Assembly (NCBI RefSeq): GCF_030247195.1
Contig: NC_080670.1
Coordinates: 35,989,934-36,053,933, forward strand
Length of the DNA: 64,000 bases
Source of the DNA: Topomyia yanbarensis
Taxonomy: Eukaryota; Arthropoda; Insecta; Diptera; Culicidae
Direction of reading: 5' to 3'
The notes below the pieces were generated by a model, which searched no databases, had not been told where the DNA came from, and worked only from the letters and a program-made list of their open reading frames with translations. Each line of letters opens with the position of its first letter. The first letter of the stretch is position 1. Of the stretch, positions 22,200 to 34,138 are shown piece after piece. The position numbers and the translations under genes are program-made.

Positions 22200-22385
22200 A
22201 TTCTTGGTTGTTTGTATGATATACTATTCTTTGTTCTATTCGACATCGTTCCTTCTTTACAGCATGAGCTGTTCTGTATTTCGATCCTAAATCGCAAACC
22301 CTGTGTGCGTGAGTTGGGAACCGAATCCAGCTGAGCTTCACATAAGGGAATCGACTTACTTTCTGCGCTATGCCGGCCATCCGTT
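22200..22385 (-). repeat. tRNA-derived SINE candidate
   Basis: On the minus strand an A-box-like TAGCGCAGAAAG (22360-22371) is followed 31 nt later by a B-box-like GGATTCGGTTCCC (22316-22328). The spacing suits a tRNA-derived promoter. The 5' start reads GGCCGGCATAGCGCAG. A non-tRNA body follows. Both boxes depart from consensus, so it is an old copy or a different repeat. Confidence 0.5.
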
Positions 22386-22389
22386 ATTG

Positions 22390-23850
22390 TTTTCGAATTT
22401 TGTGACTGTTGTGTCTGTGTTAATAAAAATACCAGATAATAAATTCCAAGGGAAATTAAAAGCTACGTTGCAACTCGGGAGGGTTCATACTAACGTGCAT
22501 AATGGAGCAGGGTCATTTACAACAATTTGACAAACACTCATGTCGTTCTGTAAGCTAAACGCTATCCGGGGGAATTCTATGCCACATTGATCCTGTGCTT
22601 ACTTAATGTTTTTTACAGTTACGTTATCTAAACCCACCCGTCCTCGAGTGCACTTTTTTCCCATCCATGCTCTAAATTATTCATCAGCATGCTTTTATGC
22701 GATACCGGAGAGTACAACGTAGTATTTGTTTATTTTTATTAACGTTTCGCTTGACTTATTCAATTCAATTTGGTGTTCCGTTACGCGAAGCTTACGAAAA
22801 ATGTTATCCCCCTGTCGCAGCTTGACAGGTGGTATATTTGCACATAGACCGGCAACTAAAATGTGGCAAGGAGGAGTAGGAAAGGAGAAATGCGCATACA
22901 CACACTGCTCTTGGGTTTCGATGTTTTGCTTAGATTTTTCTCGAACCCGTCTGATGAAAATTGCTGGAAATGTTCACCGGGTGGGAAACGGAGAACATTT
23001 TGCTTTTAGCATGCTGCTATCGTAAGGCTCTCATCCCTCCTGCATAGGAGAGGTTTTGGGATGAAATGGTTACTGGAGAGAATTTTGAAATGATATTTTC
23101 AAAATTAATTTGTAGTGTTGGATTTTAAATAGTTCGACTTACGCAAAAATTTCTCCAATTTTATGTTACTAATCAAACCAGTTTCCAGTGTGTGAATCTA
23201 ATGGAATGGGGGATTCCCCCGCACAATATTCGCAAGCGTTGTATGTTTTTCGTCGCTAAATTTAAATACTGACAAGATTAAATTTCTGCTGCCTGGAGAA
23301 TAACAAAGTTACAATCTAATGATACTTGTGCACCAGAAGCAAGCAAGCACCCGAATAATTGGGATTAGATTTATTTTATTTTTATTTGTGTCATATTGAC
23401 GGTTAGTCTGGTTCGCAAATGGTCTGCCAGGATTGTATGATTTTTTGAGAAACCTGTGCGTCATAGAGTCACTTGTTCCTCTTGCTAACATGAGACTCTT
23501 CATAAATTTTAAGTTAAATTGGCCAATATTGGCCATTTTCTTGGAGCACGTTGAAATTTTTATAGAAAGAATCAATTTTAATACCCTCGGCATGATACTG
23601 TACCTTGATGTGGTCCAAGGGCTTTGCCACCAAAGCAATATTACAGTGATCATATCACAGAAACTTGGGGTACGATTATTTTCTTTTTAGTTAAGCTACA
23701 TTGCGATCAATATTAGTACTTAAGTTGTCGACCTTTATTATCCACTGCCAATGTGGGTTTAGGGCCCAAATTGGAGGCACTCTTCTTTTATTGCTATATT
23801 TTAAATTAGAACCATGCTAACATACTAATACAAATTGCTTATTCTCTCAT
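22390..23850. other. Intronic sequence without recognised features
   Basis: The 99-codon frame at 22726-23025 and the 114-codon frame at 23309-23653 have no recognisable motif and overlap frames on the other strand. Confidence 0.5.
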
Positions 23851-25725
23851 ATACACTCACAATCTCTCATTCCAAACATACAAACGTAGCCTTCGCGATA
23901 ATACAAACCTGGTCACAAATGCAAACGCCCGCGATCTCGCCAACATTCAAACACCCCGGTAATTAAGAGAACATTTGAACCTAAAAATTTACTAACGCGG
24001 TCTCAAGCATCAACCCACCGCTCGCGTAATCATGAATCGCTCACGTCCGGAAGTCTCTGCCCTTGATCCTAGCAGCCCGAATTCATGCCTTCAGTTAAAC
24101 CCATAGAAATAAAAACTAGACGACGCCTACGCGCGAACATGCGAATGGCCATACGCTTATAAAAATAATGTGTCCACGCGAAGTAACATACACACTAGCA
24201 AACACGACAAAAATGTCAACATACAAACGCTCAAGTCCTTCGCGATCATCCACGCACAACCACACCCACGATCTCGCAAACAGGATAATACTCCGGTGAC
24301 TAAGTGAACGTTTTAGCACTTTTAAATTCACAAACGCGGTCTCAAGAGTGAACCTCCAAATGCCCGTGTCCGCGCGATCATGAATCGGTTTCGTCCGGAA
24401 ACCCCTCTTTTCGGCCCTAGTAGCATAAGTCCAATGCCTTCAGGTGTACCAATCAAAAAGATGATGCTCATATCCACTAAACTACACGTTCCATGGCGAC
24501 ATAAAAATCGAATGTATACACACGAAGTCACACACACACACCTGACAAACAAACATACAAATGCTTGAGCCCTTCGCAATCATCCACACAACCTACACCC
24601 GCGCTCTCGCAGACACAACATCCCGGTGATAATATAACGTCTCAGTACTTATAAACATTCAAACGCGGTCTCATGCGTGAACCTACAGTCCCCGGACTCG
24701 CGCGATCGTGAATCGGTCACGTCCGGAAGTCAATCCTCGATTCCAGAAGTCTAGGTCCATGACTTCAAAGGAATAATTAACAAGAAAGCTCTCATAACCA
24801 CTGGTCAACACGTTCCATGGCGACATGACCGGGAACTCTAGTGATAGGGAGTAACTCACTCCCTGTCAGAATGTGATCCGTACACCAAAAACTTAATATC
24901 AGAATGACGGTCCGCGTGGCCATCCAAGAACACATGCGAATATGTGAATGGCCACAGGGTTACAAAATCGAATTTATTCACGCTAAGTCACATACACGCG
25001 GCAAACACGTCAACATACGAAGGCTTAAGCTCTTTGCGATCATCTACTCACACCTACGTTTACAATCCCGCTAACTTTATAACACTTCGGTAGCAATGTG
25101 AACGTTTTAGTACTTACGGAGTTACAAACGCGGTCTCAAAGGCGAACCCGCAAACGCGCGCAATCATGAATCGGTCACGTCCGGAAATCTTTACCCTCCA
25201 TTCTAGCAACTTAGGTCCATGCATTCAGTTATATCAATCAAAAAATAAAGCTCATATCCACTAGACAACAGACAACACGCTCCATGGCGGTATGACTGGG
25301 AACTCTAGTGACATGGAAGAACCCACTCTGTTCTAGAATCTGAACCGTACACATAAAATTAAATATCAGATTCACGGTCCGCGCGCGATCATTCTAGAAC
25401 ACACGCGAATATGTGAAAGGCAAACGGTTTTAATACACGCGAAATTACATACACGTTAGCACACGCGACATACAAACGCACAGGCAATCGAACACGTTAA
25501 CGTACAAATGCTCGAGCCCTTCGCGATGATACACGCGATCGCGAAGTCCTTACGCCCGCACATACCTGAATCGTACAATAAATATCACATTCAGAATCAC
25601 GGCCCGCTACAATTGGCCTAAAGCAGTGTTTTAGTGGGCGCAATTGCCTGTCTCGTCTGCCATTATAGTGTGTGATTCTGACGGAGAGCCCATCCGAGAA
25701 CCTAGCTCCACAGCGCCAGTTGGAC
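23850..25725 (+). repeat. Long-period tandem repeat (about 470-bp unit), first cluster
   Basis: The anchor AACGCGGTCTCA recurs near 23995, 24333, 24664 and 25129. Each is followed by GAATCG(G/C)T…CGTCCGGAA. Full units are about 466 bp and shorter ones lack the central part. The cluster ends in a distinct terminal block (CAATTGGCCTAAAGCAGTGT … GAGAACCTAGCTC, about 25611-25715) that also ends the second cluster at 53303-53410. The host element is unidentified. Confidence 0.75.
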
Positions 25726-26189
25726 AACTCTTGAAAAATCAACAACAAATTAAAATATAATCGGAACGAGCTCACCGATAATAAATCTGGAGTCCGACAA
25801 AATCCAACTTCAAAGCGGCATCCTCCTCGTTTCAATGTCTAAAACACCCTCCGTGTGTGTCATCCTTTTTCCATCTAATCAGGCAACTACCTACTGGTAA
25901 TTAGCTGAGTTTAGATGCCTAGGTCGAAGTCACTTCTGGAGATATAACACTACTGTCGGCAGATCAACTGGAGCTGACGGAAGCTGTTATGAACTTCACG
26001 CATTCATCAGTGTTGTTCCTGTCCTTTCATACAAGATGACCAACGTAGTTCTAAATTCAAATATTCTCAATGCACAAATTCCAAGTTTCACTGAAGTTGA
26101 TTCCTTCTTTCAAACATGAGCAGTTCTTAAATCGTACTTATTTTAGTGAATTAAAACGCCATAAAAAATTGAACGAGTATTTTCATACT

Positions 26190-26345
26190 TTATGCCAAAT
26201 AGCTCTCACGCCAAACGACTTGTATGCCAAAAGACCATTATGCCAAACGATCTTTTTTTTAAATGGCCCGCCTCGCACCCCCACACCAAAATAGCATTCA
26301 ATATCCTACACATTTTATGCCAAATGACTTCATGCCAAACAGGTT
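26190..26345 (+). repeat. Degenerate minisatellite of ATGCCAAAYGAC type
   Basis: TATGCCAAATAGCT, ACGCCAAACGACTT, TATGCCAAAAGACC, TATGCCAAACGATC, TATGCCAAATGACT and CATGCCAAACAGGT occur in succession, with one insert between. The unit is about 14-18 bp. Confidence 0.7.
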
Positions 26346-27984
26346 AGCCCCCTGTCAGGATATTGAAGAGACAAAATCGCAAGATACATTTCTTGACTAG
26401 CCACAACCTATTATTATGGAATTATGTTGAGTTGTTCATTTCGTTAAATTAGCGTCAACATCGACTCATACGTAATATTAACAGGATTAATCAATTATCG
26501 CACAGAGTGTGACGTTTTCGCAATATGCTGTAATTGCGCTGCAATGCAACGCTGGGACCTAATTGGTTAAGGGTATGCAGAAACTACCATCATTCATGCT
26601 TTTCCATTATAATCTGACAGCTACGCATTTATGTCGTTTTGAGTGGAAATGCGGATAAGCACTCAAAACCAGTAAGAGTGAGTCACATGTTGATAGAGAT
26701 GGATGGGCTAACTAACCATAACATTATTTTATTCTTCCTTCCCTAGTGAGTACCCTTATTATTCTCGTTTGCCTTCGCCATGTACGACGGACTATATCAG
26801 TTCTTGTTACTTGAAATATCTTGAACCAATTCAACAGTACTTGTCGACTGAATGACACGCGTAGGTAGAACAATCCTGTTCCAGTTGTTACGAAGTGAAT
26901 TCCATTTCCTGCAACTCCTTCCCACACTTTAAGATTGAGTTTCGAAAGTTTATTTCAACCATTCCGCATTCACGCAAATCAGCGGAACATCGCCTCACCA
27001 GGATGTCCCTTTCGCGAATAGGTTTCCTCAGCGTAAAACATCAGTACATCGGCGGAAAGATCCAATTCACAGTACTCACTAGTATAAGTAGGACGTAATG
27101 ACGAATAATAGTCTTGAATTCAATGTCATTTTTCTTGCTCACTTCCGCATCCCGACCCGGCGACGACGACGTTCACCAGGAAACGAGGCGGCAACTGTTT
27201 CGCTTCGAATGACGGAGATATTTTTCTTGATCACTGTCGTCATCCTGTTTCGTTGCTCTGAATGCTCGCGGGAAAAGGCACGAGACGTTCGAGACTGGAT
27301 GTTTTCTCCTCTGCTGCTGCTGCGGCCAACACCCATTAATATAGATTGGATCAGAGTGGTGCATCCAGCAGGGTACTCGTAAAGGCACGACGAAGTTTGC
27401 CACTGCCAGGGTATATAATTTTCTGGGGAAATTTGCGCTGCCGTGAGACACCTTGCTGTGCTTCAGAACAATAGCGGTGGTACAATTGTCACCAGATTTC
27501 GCCTGTAAACGTTCCTGCTAGACACGAACGTGCGGGTATGTGTGTGGTACTTTAGAAGCTAGTAGCTGAGATGATTTATTGCCGGCGAGGCGCACTGGGT
27601 GCCGAAAACGGTGGGCTTTAAAGTTTTCTATTTATTAGTGTTTTTAGGGTTGGCAAAAATGACTTCCGCGGTGGGCAAAGGTGAGCCAGTTTGGCACATG
27701 CAGAAAGTTTAAATTGGTTGCTGACTTACTGACTTGTTTGGAAATTTCACTGAGCAGTTAGTGTTCAATGGAAACAAACAAAGGAAGTCGGGAACCTGTG
27801 CAGGAATAGTTTTCTGAATAAGAAAGATGTTGAAGGATTCTTTGCGTTTTGGACTATTTTCGTTGACGATCATTCAGGAAGACGTACATATAACCCTGTC
27901 CGCTTACTAATCAACTAATAAACGGAGAAAAGGTGGCAAATAACATATGTCATAAGTGAAGTAGCACTTTATGCTATCGGAATC

Positions 27985-28030
27985 GACTTTACGTTTTCCA
28001 GTCCCTTGCTAAATGAATGTCGTTGAAAAC
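27985..28030 (+). repeat. Fragment of the same family as the 30.1-kb hairpin end
   Basis: TTACGTTTTCCAGTCCCTTG CTAAATGAATGTCGTT closely matches 30157-30193 (TCACGTTCCAGTCCCTTGCT AATTATATGTCGTT). The hairpin arms therefore end in a dispersed sequence that occurs elsewhere in this intron. Confidence 0.6.
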
Positions 28031-29347
28031 ATAAACAGATTATAGTTCAGGACTTATAGTCGGTTATAAAAGGGACAAAAAATAGTAACTAATGGTCATT
28101 CAAACTTGGTTATGAAACCCTACGTTTTTGGATTAACTTCACATCAAGGATCCGTAAAGCGTCACCGCGTTCAATAAATGCTCATATTGACATGCGGTTT
28201 TATATTTGTGTGCAGGGCAGTTTTCCAATTTGTTCAAGTAAAAAAAGAAGCGAAAAACAAACGCATATCCACGCTAGAACAAGCCAACGAACAATCAAAA
28301 ACAAATAACATTATTGTTTTTTTCGACAGAAACACCACATCGGCCGTCGAATCCATTACAACGAGTGAAAACCGTTGCTTTCCCAATACATCCCTTGGGG
28401 TCGCCGAACAGCGCCCATATATCTTTCACAGGTCATAGCAGTGTGAAAGCATGCACATGTCATCACCTCCGCGACCGGTTGCATAAAGCAATCCAGACCG
28501 GCCGCCGACCGTCATGCAATGGGACGAATTTGAATCAATAAATCTTCGCTAATTTATTTCCACTTTAATTGTGTAAATAAATAATTTCGTTCCTGTGCCT
28601 GCTTTTCCGGTGGTCCATTAGAGGAAACGGTGACCGGTCGGTGACGATGATGGAAAATGGCAATATACACACTTGCAGTTATTTAAACTCATTGCGGGGC
28701 AGTTGTTGACAGTTCCGGTTTAGTGAGGGAGTGGTTATGTGCTAGTACGTCGGTCGGGTTTGTTGCGGCTGTGTGATTGTATGGGATGTTAACTTGGTTC
28801 GGTAAGTGTTGCTAGATAAACAAATGCTAAACTGGTATGATAAATATAATTCTGGCAGTAAACTTTTCTTTATAAATTCAAAAAGTGACGAAAAATGTCC
28901 TTTTCATCTCACAGCTATTAATTGCTTGCCAAACAAGATATTTTCTTCGTTCGTATCCTTTTAATAGGTGGTACCAGTGTCAACGTTGGGTGATTTTCGG
29001 AAATTTGTTTAAAATATAAAATAATGAGAAGCTGGACAAATCTGTTAAACTGGAAGGTATTTCTAACTTTTGCTAAATATCAAAAGTGACGGCCTAATTA
29101 CCTCCATTTTTTCATTTGGTAGTTGTTTATTGCCGAATCATCAGGTTTCATCCAATCAAAAAAAATCTACATCATTTCAAAGTAAATATATATTTAAGAG
29201 CACTCGCTAGGTAGGACTAGGTACAAAATATCTTGCAGGAATAAGAATATAGCATTGACAGCAAACTTATACAATACTGACAGTAAACTTTTCGTGATGA
29301 AATTATATTACTGGAAAACTTCCAGAAATAAACAAAACTACAATTTT

Positions 29348-30197
29348 TTCCTTTTTTATTAACGACTTATAGTGAGTCAATCTTTTTCCTTTTTTATATT
29401 GTAACGACATATAATTAGCAAGGGACCGGAAGGTGAAGTATTTTTCAAATATTAAGAGCCATAGTACTCAAGGGAGAGCAAGGATTTGAAGTAAGAAAGT
29501 TTAGAAAAGCGTGGAGTAGGGTCAATGAACAAGCTTAGAGTTTCCCGGTTACTTAGCTTTTTGTCTTCTGCAGCGCAGTAGTCAGGATCTTTTGGCATTA
29601 AATGCGAATCACCTGAGTCTGCGGCATGTCCGGACAAGCGTTAAGTCAATTTAATGACCTATGCTGTCGGAGCCGACAAAAAGTTAAGTCACGGAAAACT
29701 TCCACCCTAAGCATTGTGCGACGATGAAACTCATTGAATGAGTTAGTTTTTGCCCTCACTAATTGCCATGCCGGGGTGTTTTATTTCACTCTTGTGTCTG
29801 CCTCAACAAATGAAACACCCCGGCATGGCAATTAGTGAGGGCAAAAACTAACTCATTCAATGAGTTTCATCGTCGCACAATGCTTAGGGTGGAAGTTTTC
29901 CGTGACTTAACTTTTTGTCGGCTCCGACAGCATAGGTCATTAAATTGACTTTACGGTTGTCCGGACATGCCGCAGACTCAGGTGATTCGCATTTAATGCC
30001 AAAAGATCCTGACTACTGCGCTGCAGAAGACAAAAAGCTAAGTAACCGGGAAACTCTAAGCTTGTTCATTGACCCTACTCCACGCTTTTCTAAACTTTCT
30101 TACTTCAAATTCTTGCTCTCCCTTGAGTACTATGACTTTTAATATTTGAAAAATACTTCACGTTCCAGTCCCTTGCTAATTATATGTCGTTACAATA
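29348..30197. mobile_element. Long hairpin insertion, 390-bp arms, 21-nt loop
   Basis: The left arm 29397-29786 and right arm 29808-30197 are reverse complements with only about ten differences seen. The spacer is 29787-29807. The whole is flanked by the 15-bp direct repeat CAAAACTACAATTTT (29333-29347 and 30198-30212). A 49-bp T-rich tail, which is A-rich on the minus strand, lies only at the left side. Both arms keep the same open frame (GHAADSGDSHLMPKDPDYC then AAEDKKLSNRETLSLFIDPT), on opposite strands. A 15-bp duplication plus a tail fits target-primed reverse transcription better than cut-and-paste transposition. As part of the Gprk2 intron it would be transcribed and fold into long double-stranded RNA. 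Confidence 0.88.
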
Positions 30198-30212
30198 CAA
30201 AACTACAATTTT

Positions 30213-30759
30213 CAACGCATGGATTCGAATTGCTTGCCAACCATGATATTTTTCACGCAACGTCATTATTGTGTATTTTGTGATAGTAGTAATTTTCTGC
30301 GCCATGATTAGTCCGTGCTATTCCACTGACGTGCGACACATGTTATAACGTTTTTAGCCACTCCCCATATCATGACTACATTCGTTGGTTCGTATCAAAA
30401 ATAACTTGTTTGAAAATATGTAATTGAGTTCATATTGTTGTACCGGTTGGGAAGGGGGGAGCTTGAACCCAAACATTTCATATCGGTTCTTTTTCCTTCC
30501 AATTTCCGGTTAACAAAATGTGTACCAATTCGTTTTCCACAATATTTCTTGCGTACGTATTCTAAAATTCGAAAAGTCTGTCAACCCAAATCTGGATTTG
30601 TGGTAACACAGTCCCCGTTAATGTGCTCCGTCTGCAGTAAGAGTAAGTGAAAGAGGAAAGGAAGGCTCGTTGAACAAAAAGGGTTGGCATTGCGTTGTAT
30701 TGTAGACGAGAATGAAAGCTTCAGCGGTCGTTTTAAAATAGAATGCTTCTAACGTATCA
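30213..30759. other. Intronic sequence without recognised features
   Basis: Only a short frame at 30435-30650, without a motif. Confidence 0.5.
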
Positions 30760-31361
30760 TTAAGGGGTTATATACAAAGTCGGAACTCAAAAAAATTAAA
30801 AAAAAATTATTGCATATTCTGAAAATACATACTTTTGAAAAATCGAAAGGCGAAATTGTGCGAAATTTCATCCAGATCGGAGCACCAGATTTCAAACTAC
30901 AGCCGCTCGCTGGTTCTTCCGCGAATGAAGTTAACATAAAACTTTAAACGCAATTATCTGGGAACTAAGTTTTTTTTTGAAAAATACCATTGCGGTGAAC
31001 GTGATATCTCAAAAACTATTCATCTGATTTTCATAAAACTTCTTTTGAATTGTTTGTATATTTACATTCTGGTGTACTTGAACGGTTCCTTTGTTATCCA
31101 AAAAATTTCGATTCTTTGCAATGCATTTTTGTTGAGCGATTCGACTTGGAGAGCGTTCACCTCAAACCTCTGCCAATAAACACGCTTCGGGGATAAGCCA
31201 TAACTCCGGCAACCCTGATTTTTTTTAATTAAACTTGTTTTTTCGAACTTCAATAGTACTATCAACGAACTGTCTTTCGCTTTTTCAAATAAAATTTGCA
31301 TAAAACACTTTTAAAAAATCACGAACTTAGCTCACTTTTTCGCTTGTTTATAACCCCTTAA
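30760..31361. mobile_element. TTAA-flanked MITE, 602 bp
   Basis: TTAA at 30760-30763 and 31358-31361. The left terminus is GGGGTTATATACAAAG; the right, reverse complemented, is GGGGTTATAAACAAGC (14 of 16). There is no transposase. The target site suggests a piggyBac-like or other TTAA-specific mobilising enzyme. Confidence 0.8.
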
Positions 31362-31529
31362 AGGGGACAGGTTTCGAAATTCGGCCGGAATTTTATCTGT
31401 TTTTTTTGCAAGCCAAATAAGATCGTACAAATGAAAAACTTCTTAACTACCAGACTCCGCGTGAATAATTTTAATATTTCACCTGAATGATTTCAGATCG
31501 ATACGTAACTTTTGACGAAACTGAAGGCA

Positions 31530-31755
31530 ATAAAAAGATAGGTGAGTACTGTCAGAGACATAGCCGTAGTGAAGTAGAACACACTTTAGGCTGTTAATAC
31601 GAATGCTGCAATTTTTACTATCATCGAAAAGGTTGTATTAAAATCAGTTGTTTCGGTATTTCTAATGGAAATAATTGCAGCATTCGTATTAACAGCCTAA
31701 AGTGTGTTCTACTTCACTTCGGTTATGTCTCTGATATTACCTACCCATCTTTCTA
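31530..31755. mobile_element. Small foldback element, arms about 62-85 bp
   Basis: 31551-31612 is nearly the exact reverse complement of 31673-31734 (TCAGAGACATAGCCGTAGTG on the left against TTCGGTTATGTCTCTGA on the right). Weaker complementarity extends outward to about 31530 and 31755. The spacer is 60 bp with no ORF. The target duplication is not resolved. Confidence 0.75.
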
Positions 31756-32051
31756 CTAAACCTCGTTTTCTGTGGGCTTGTGTCTACTATGAGGTTTTTT
31801 ACAATCATTATCTTATTCCGAACAAACTCAGCCTAGAGGCCGTAAAACGTGCCTAGAAGCCAAGAATTGATCCACTGAGTTCCTGCTCCCAGGTCGAAAG
31901 CATAAAACAAAAAATAGTACTTTCTTCGTCTTTTCTTGCTTCTATGAGACTATGCATTTTTTGCGTTAAATTAGTAATTTGATTCTTATTCTTCTTATCT
32001 ATTCGCAATATGCCTTCTCTTTCTAGTAGTAGTTAGAATAATAATAACGGA

Positions 32052-32892
32052 CAGGGTTGCCAAAATTAAATCTGTATTTTTGTCCTAAAAAATCTTTTCA
32101 TCTGTATTTACTCTTTGAAAAATCTGTGTCGGTATCTGTAACGAATCAGTTGACTTGTTTAACATTTTGGTGGATTATCTATCGGAGATATTAATTCCTG
32201 TGGTTTAAATGAGTCAAGTAAGGACCTTTTCGCCATAAAAACACTACAAATCGTTCTGATATTTTGCATCGAGAAACTTGAACTTTACCGATGTGCACAA
32301 TGGAAAAATAATTTTCTTCTTCATTTAATGACTTTTGTTGATATATAATGTTACATACATTAAGTCGACCAATGTAGCTGTCGAATTTTCGGACAAAAAA
32401 TTGAGAATTAACAAAGTCACAGAGCATTACAATTAACATTTCCGGAAGTAGACTTCAGCCAGGCATTTCCTGAGTGTATTACAAACCTTTACCTTTCAGA
32501 ATGAGCGGCCACTCTCAAAAGTGAAGATTTTTTAATTAGGCTGTGCACGCGGACGAAGTCGACATAAATAATGACTTTTACTGTGAGCCGGGTTTACCAA
32601 CACTGCCATTAAACTGTGAAGCAATGTTTGTCAACACGGCTGACAGTAAAAGTCATTTTTAAGTCGACTTCGTCAGCGTGCGCAGCCTATTTAGAGGGCT
32701 AAGCTGAGAGAGACACAGAGGAAGTATTACTGAAACTAAAAAACTATTTCTAAAATAGGTTTAGTAACATCAGTTCTCAAAAATCTGTACATACATGCAA
32801 AAATCTGTATATCTGCACATACAGATTCTTGGTCTGAAAATGGCTGAAAAATCTGTATAAATACAGATTATTCTGTGTTTTTGGTAACCCTG
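32052..32892. mobile_element. Non-autonomous hAT element, 841 bp
   Basis: The left terminus CAGGGTTGCCAAAA and right terminus TTTTGGTAACCCTG are inverted. They are flanked by a perfect 8-bp duplication ATAACGGA (32044-32051 and 32893-32900). ATCTGTATTT-type subterminal repeats occur at both ends. There is no transposase ORF. The MITE at 32539-32687 is nested inside it. Confidence 0.92.
32539..32687. mobile_element. TA-flanked MITE nested in the hAT element, 149 bp
   Basis: Arms of about 50 bp: GGCTGTGCACGCGGACGAAG on the left and its near-reverse complement CTTCGTCAGCGTGCGCAGCC at the right edge. TA lies on each side (32537-32538 and 32688-32689). It could form a nearly complete hairpin. Confidence 0.85.
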
Positions 32893-33319
32893 ATAACGGA
32901 CACGCACGTAGACTTCCTAGTATGTCCGTCATGCAAAGTAAACTTTTCAGTACAGTTAACACTTATTTTAGGCCGCTCAAATTTATTTCATATTCTCGCA
33001 ACGAATACAACAAATAGTTTTTTTTACTTGTGGTCTCAGTTTATTTACTACCTATGACCGCATATGTGTACCATTTTCTATGGGATTTCCTATCTTTATG
33101 GAACTGATTTGCAATCATAATTTATTACTCTTTATTTTTTATCGAGATTATTTGGTGCTTTTATTTATGCTTATTTGTCTTCTGGATAAATCAGATTTGT
33201 ATTAAGTAGTTTAGTGGTTTTCTCGCTATTCGCCGTTACGATATTCCTAACACGTATTTTTAGGCATCTAATGATTTTTCTGGTAGTAGCACGCCTAGAA
33301 ACTGCTTAAACTCTTATCT

Positions 33320-34138
33320 AAAGCCGTGTGGTGTACGGCGGGCTAAATTTTTTTTGTTATCCTATTTTAGTCAAGAATAGAACCACTGGGAACTTGCTCC
33401 CATGTCGTAAGAGGCGACTAACAATATGCTAGGAGTTCCTAGAACAAGTTATTGATCCGCACCGAAGACTTAACCTGGACGGACCTTAGATTTTTACATC
33501 ATAGCCTTTATCCATTCTATATTGTGTATCTTACTGACATATAGCTTCCTTTTTTGGTTCGCTATTCCCAACTGTATACTAACCTTTTAGGTTTCTTCTG
33601 GCGGCTGTACAATAGCCGTAAAGGATGAAGTCTAATTCCACACTAAGTAACAGCATGTATTAATATACCGGCTCTTACACGCCAAGGTATAACTTCAAAA
33701 GCTTTGGTTTAAAAACCGTATTTAAAAAAAGCAAAATTTCAAATGGGATTTTTTTTGAATTGGCCAAAGATGAAGCAGTCAAATTATACAAAAAGTTTTT
33801 TTGTGTGGCAAGCGATCTGTAGATGTGTCAAAATAAGCCAGTTTATTTTTACTGGAACCGTCTACCGACAAATCTACATTGACGAATACCTCCAAAAGAC
33901 TTGAGTTCTCATGAAGGTCTAACACTAGCTTTGTACTACTTTTGCTTTCCTAAACAGTGGTAAACATTTCAACACTCCAGAACTTCACTCTGTTAGATAA
34001 TGTAGGGCCATCGGAAACTAAAACTAAAAAAAATCGCACTCCTGGTCTTTTTTTCAAAATCAACCAGTACTCTGGGTCGCTCTTTCGAGTTTGAACCGCT
34101 CCTATGGTAGTTAGTATTGCTCTTCTCCCATCCATTCT
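33320..34138 (-). repeat. 820-bp dispersed repeat, copy 1
   Basis: It aligns end to end with 42161-42981. Shared landmarks are AAAGCCGTGTGGTGT at one end, GTCGTAAGAGGCGACTAACA, GGTTTCTTCTGGCGG, CCGTCTACCGACAAATCTAC, TGTAGGGCCATCGGAA and CTCCCATCCATTCT at the other. A decayed minus-strand frame starts MDGRRAILTT and includes LVSDGPTLSN. In copy 2 the same positions carry stops. The minus strand may therefore be the coding one, perhaps a retroelement first ORF, but no domain is recognised. Confidence 0.75.

Larger units (their letters stand above)
25726..29332. other. Intronic sequence, mostly without recognised features
   Basis: It holds the ATGCCAAAYGAC minisatellite at 26190-26345 and the short repeat fragment at 27985-28030. 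Frames at 27098-27382, 27139-27336 and 27173-27451 overlap one another on both strands and have no known domain. Confidence 0.5.

Noticed and set aside
22200..22385. Genuine tRNA gene
   Set aside because: A and B boxes deviate from consensus and no cloverleaf with a paired acceptor stem is evident; better read as a SINE.
23850..25725. CRISPR-like array
   Set aside because: Units are hundreds of bases long, diverged, and without short identical repeats and unique spacers; eukaryotic context.
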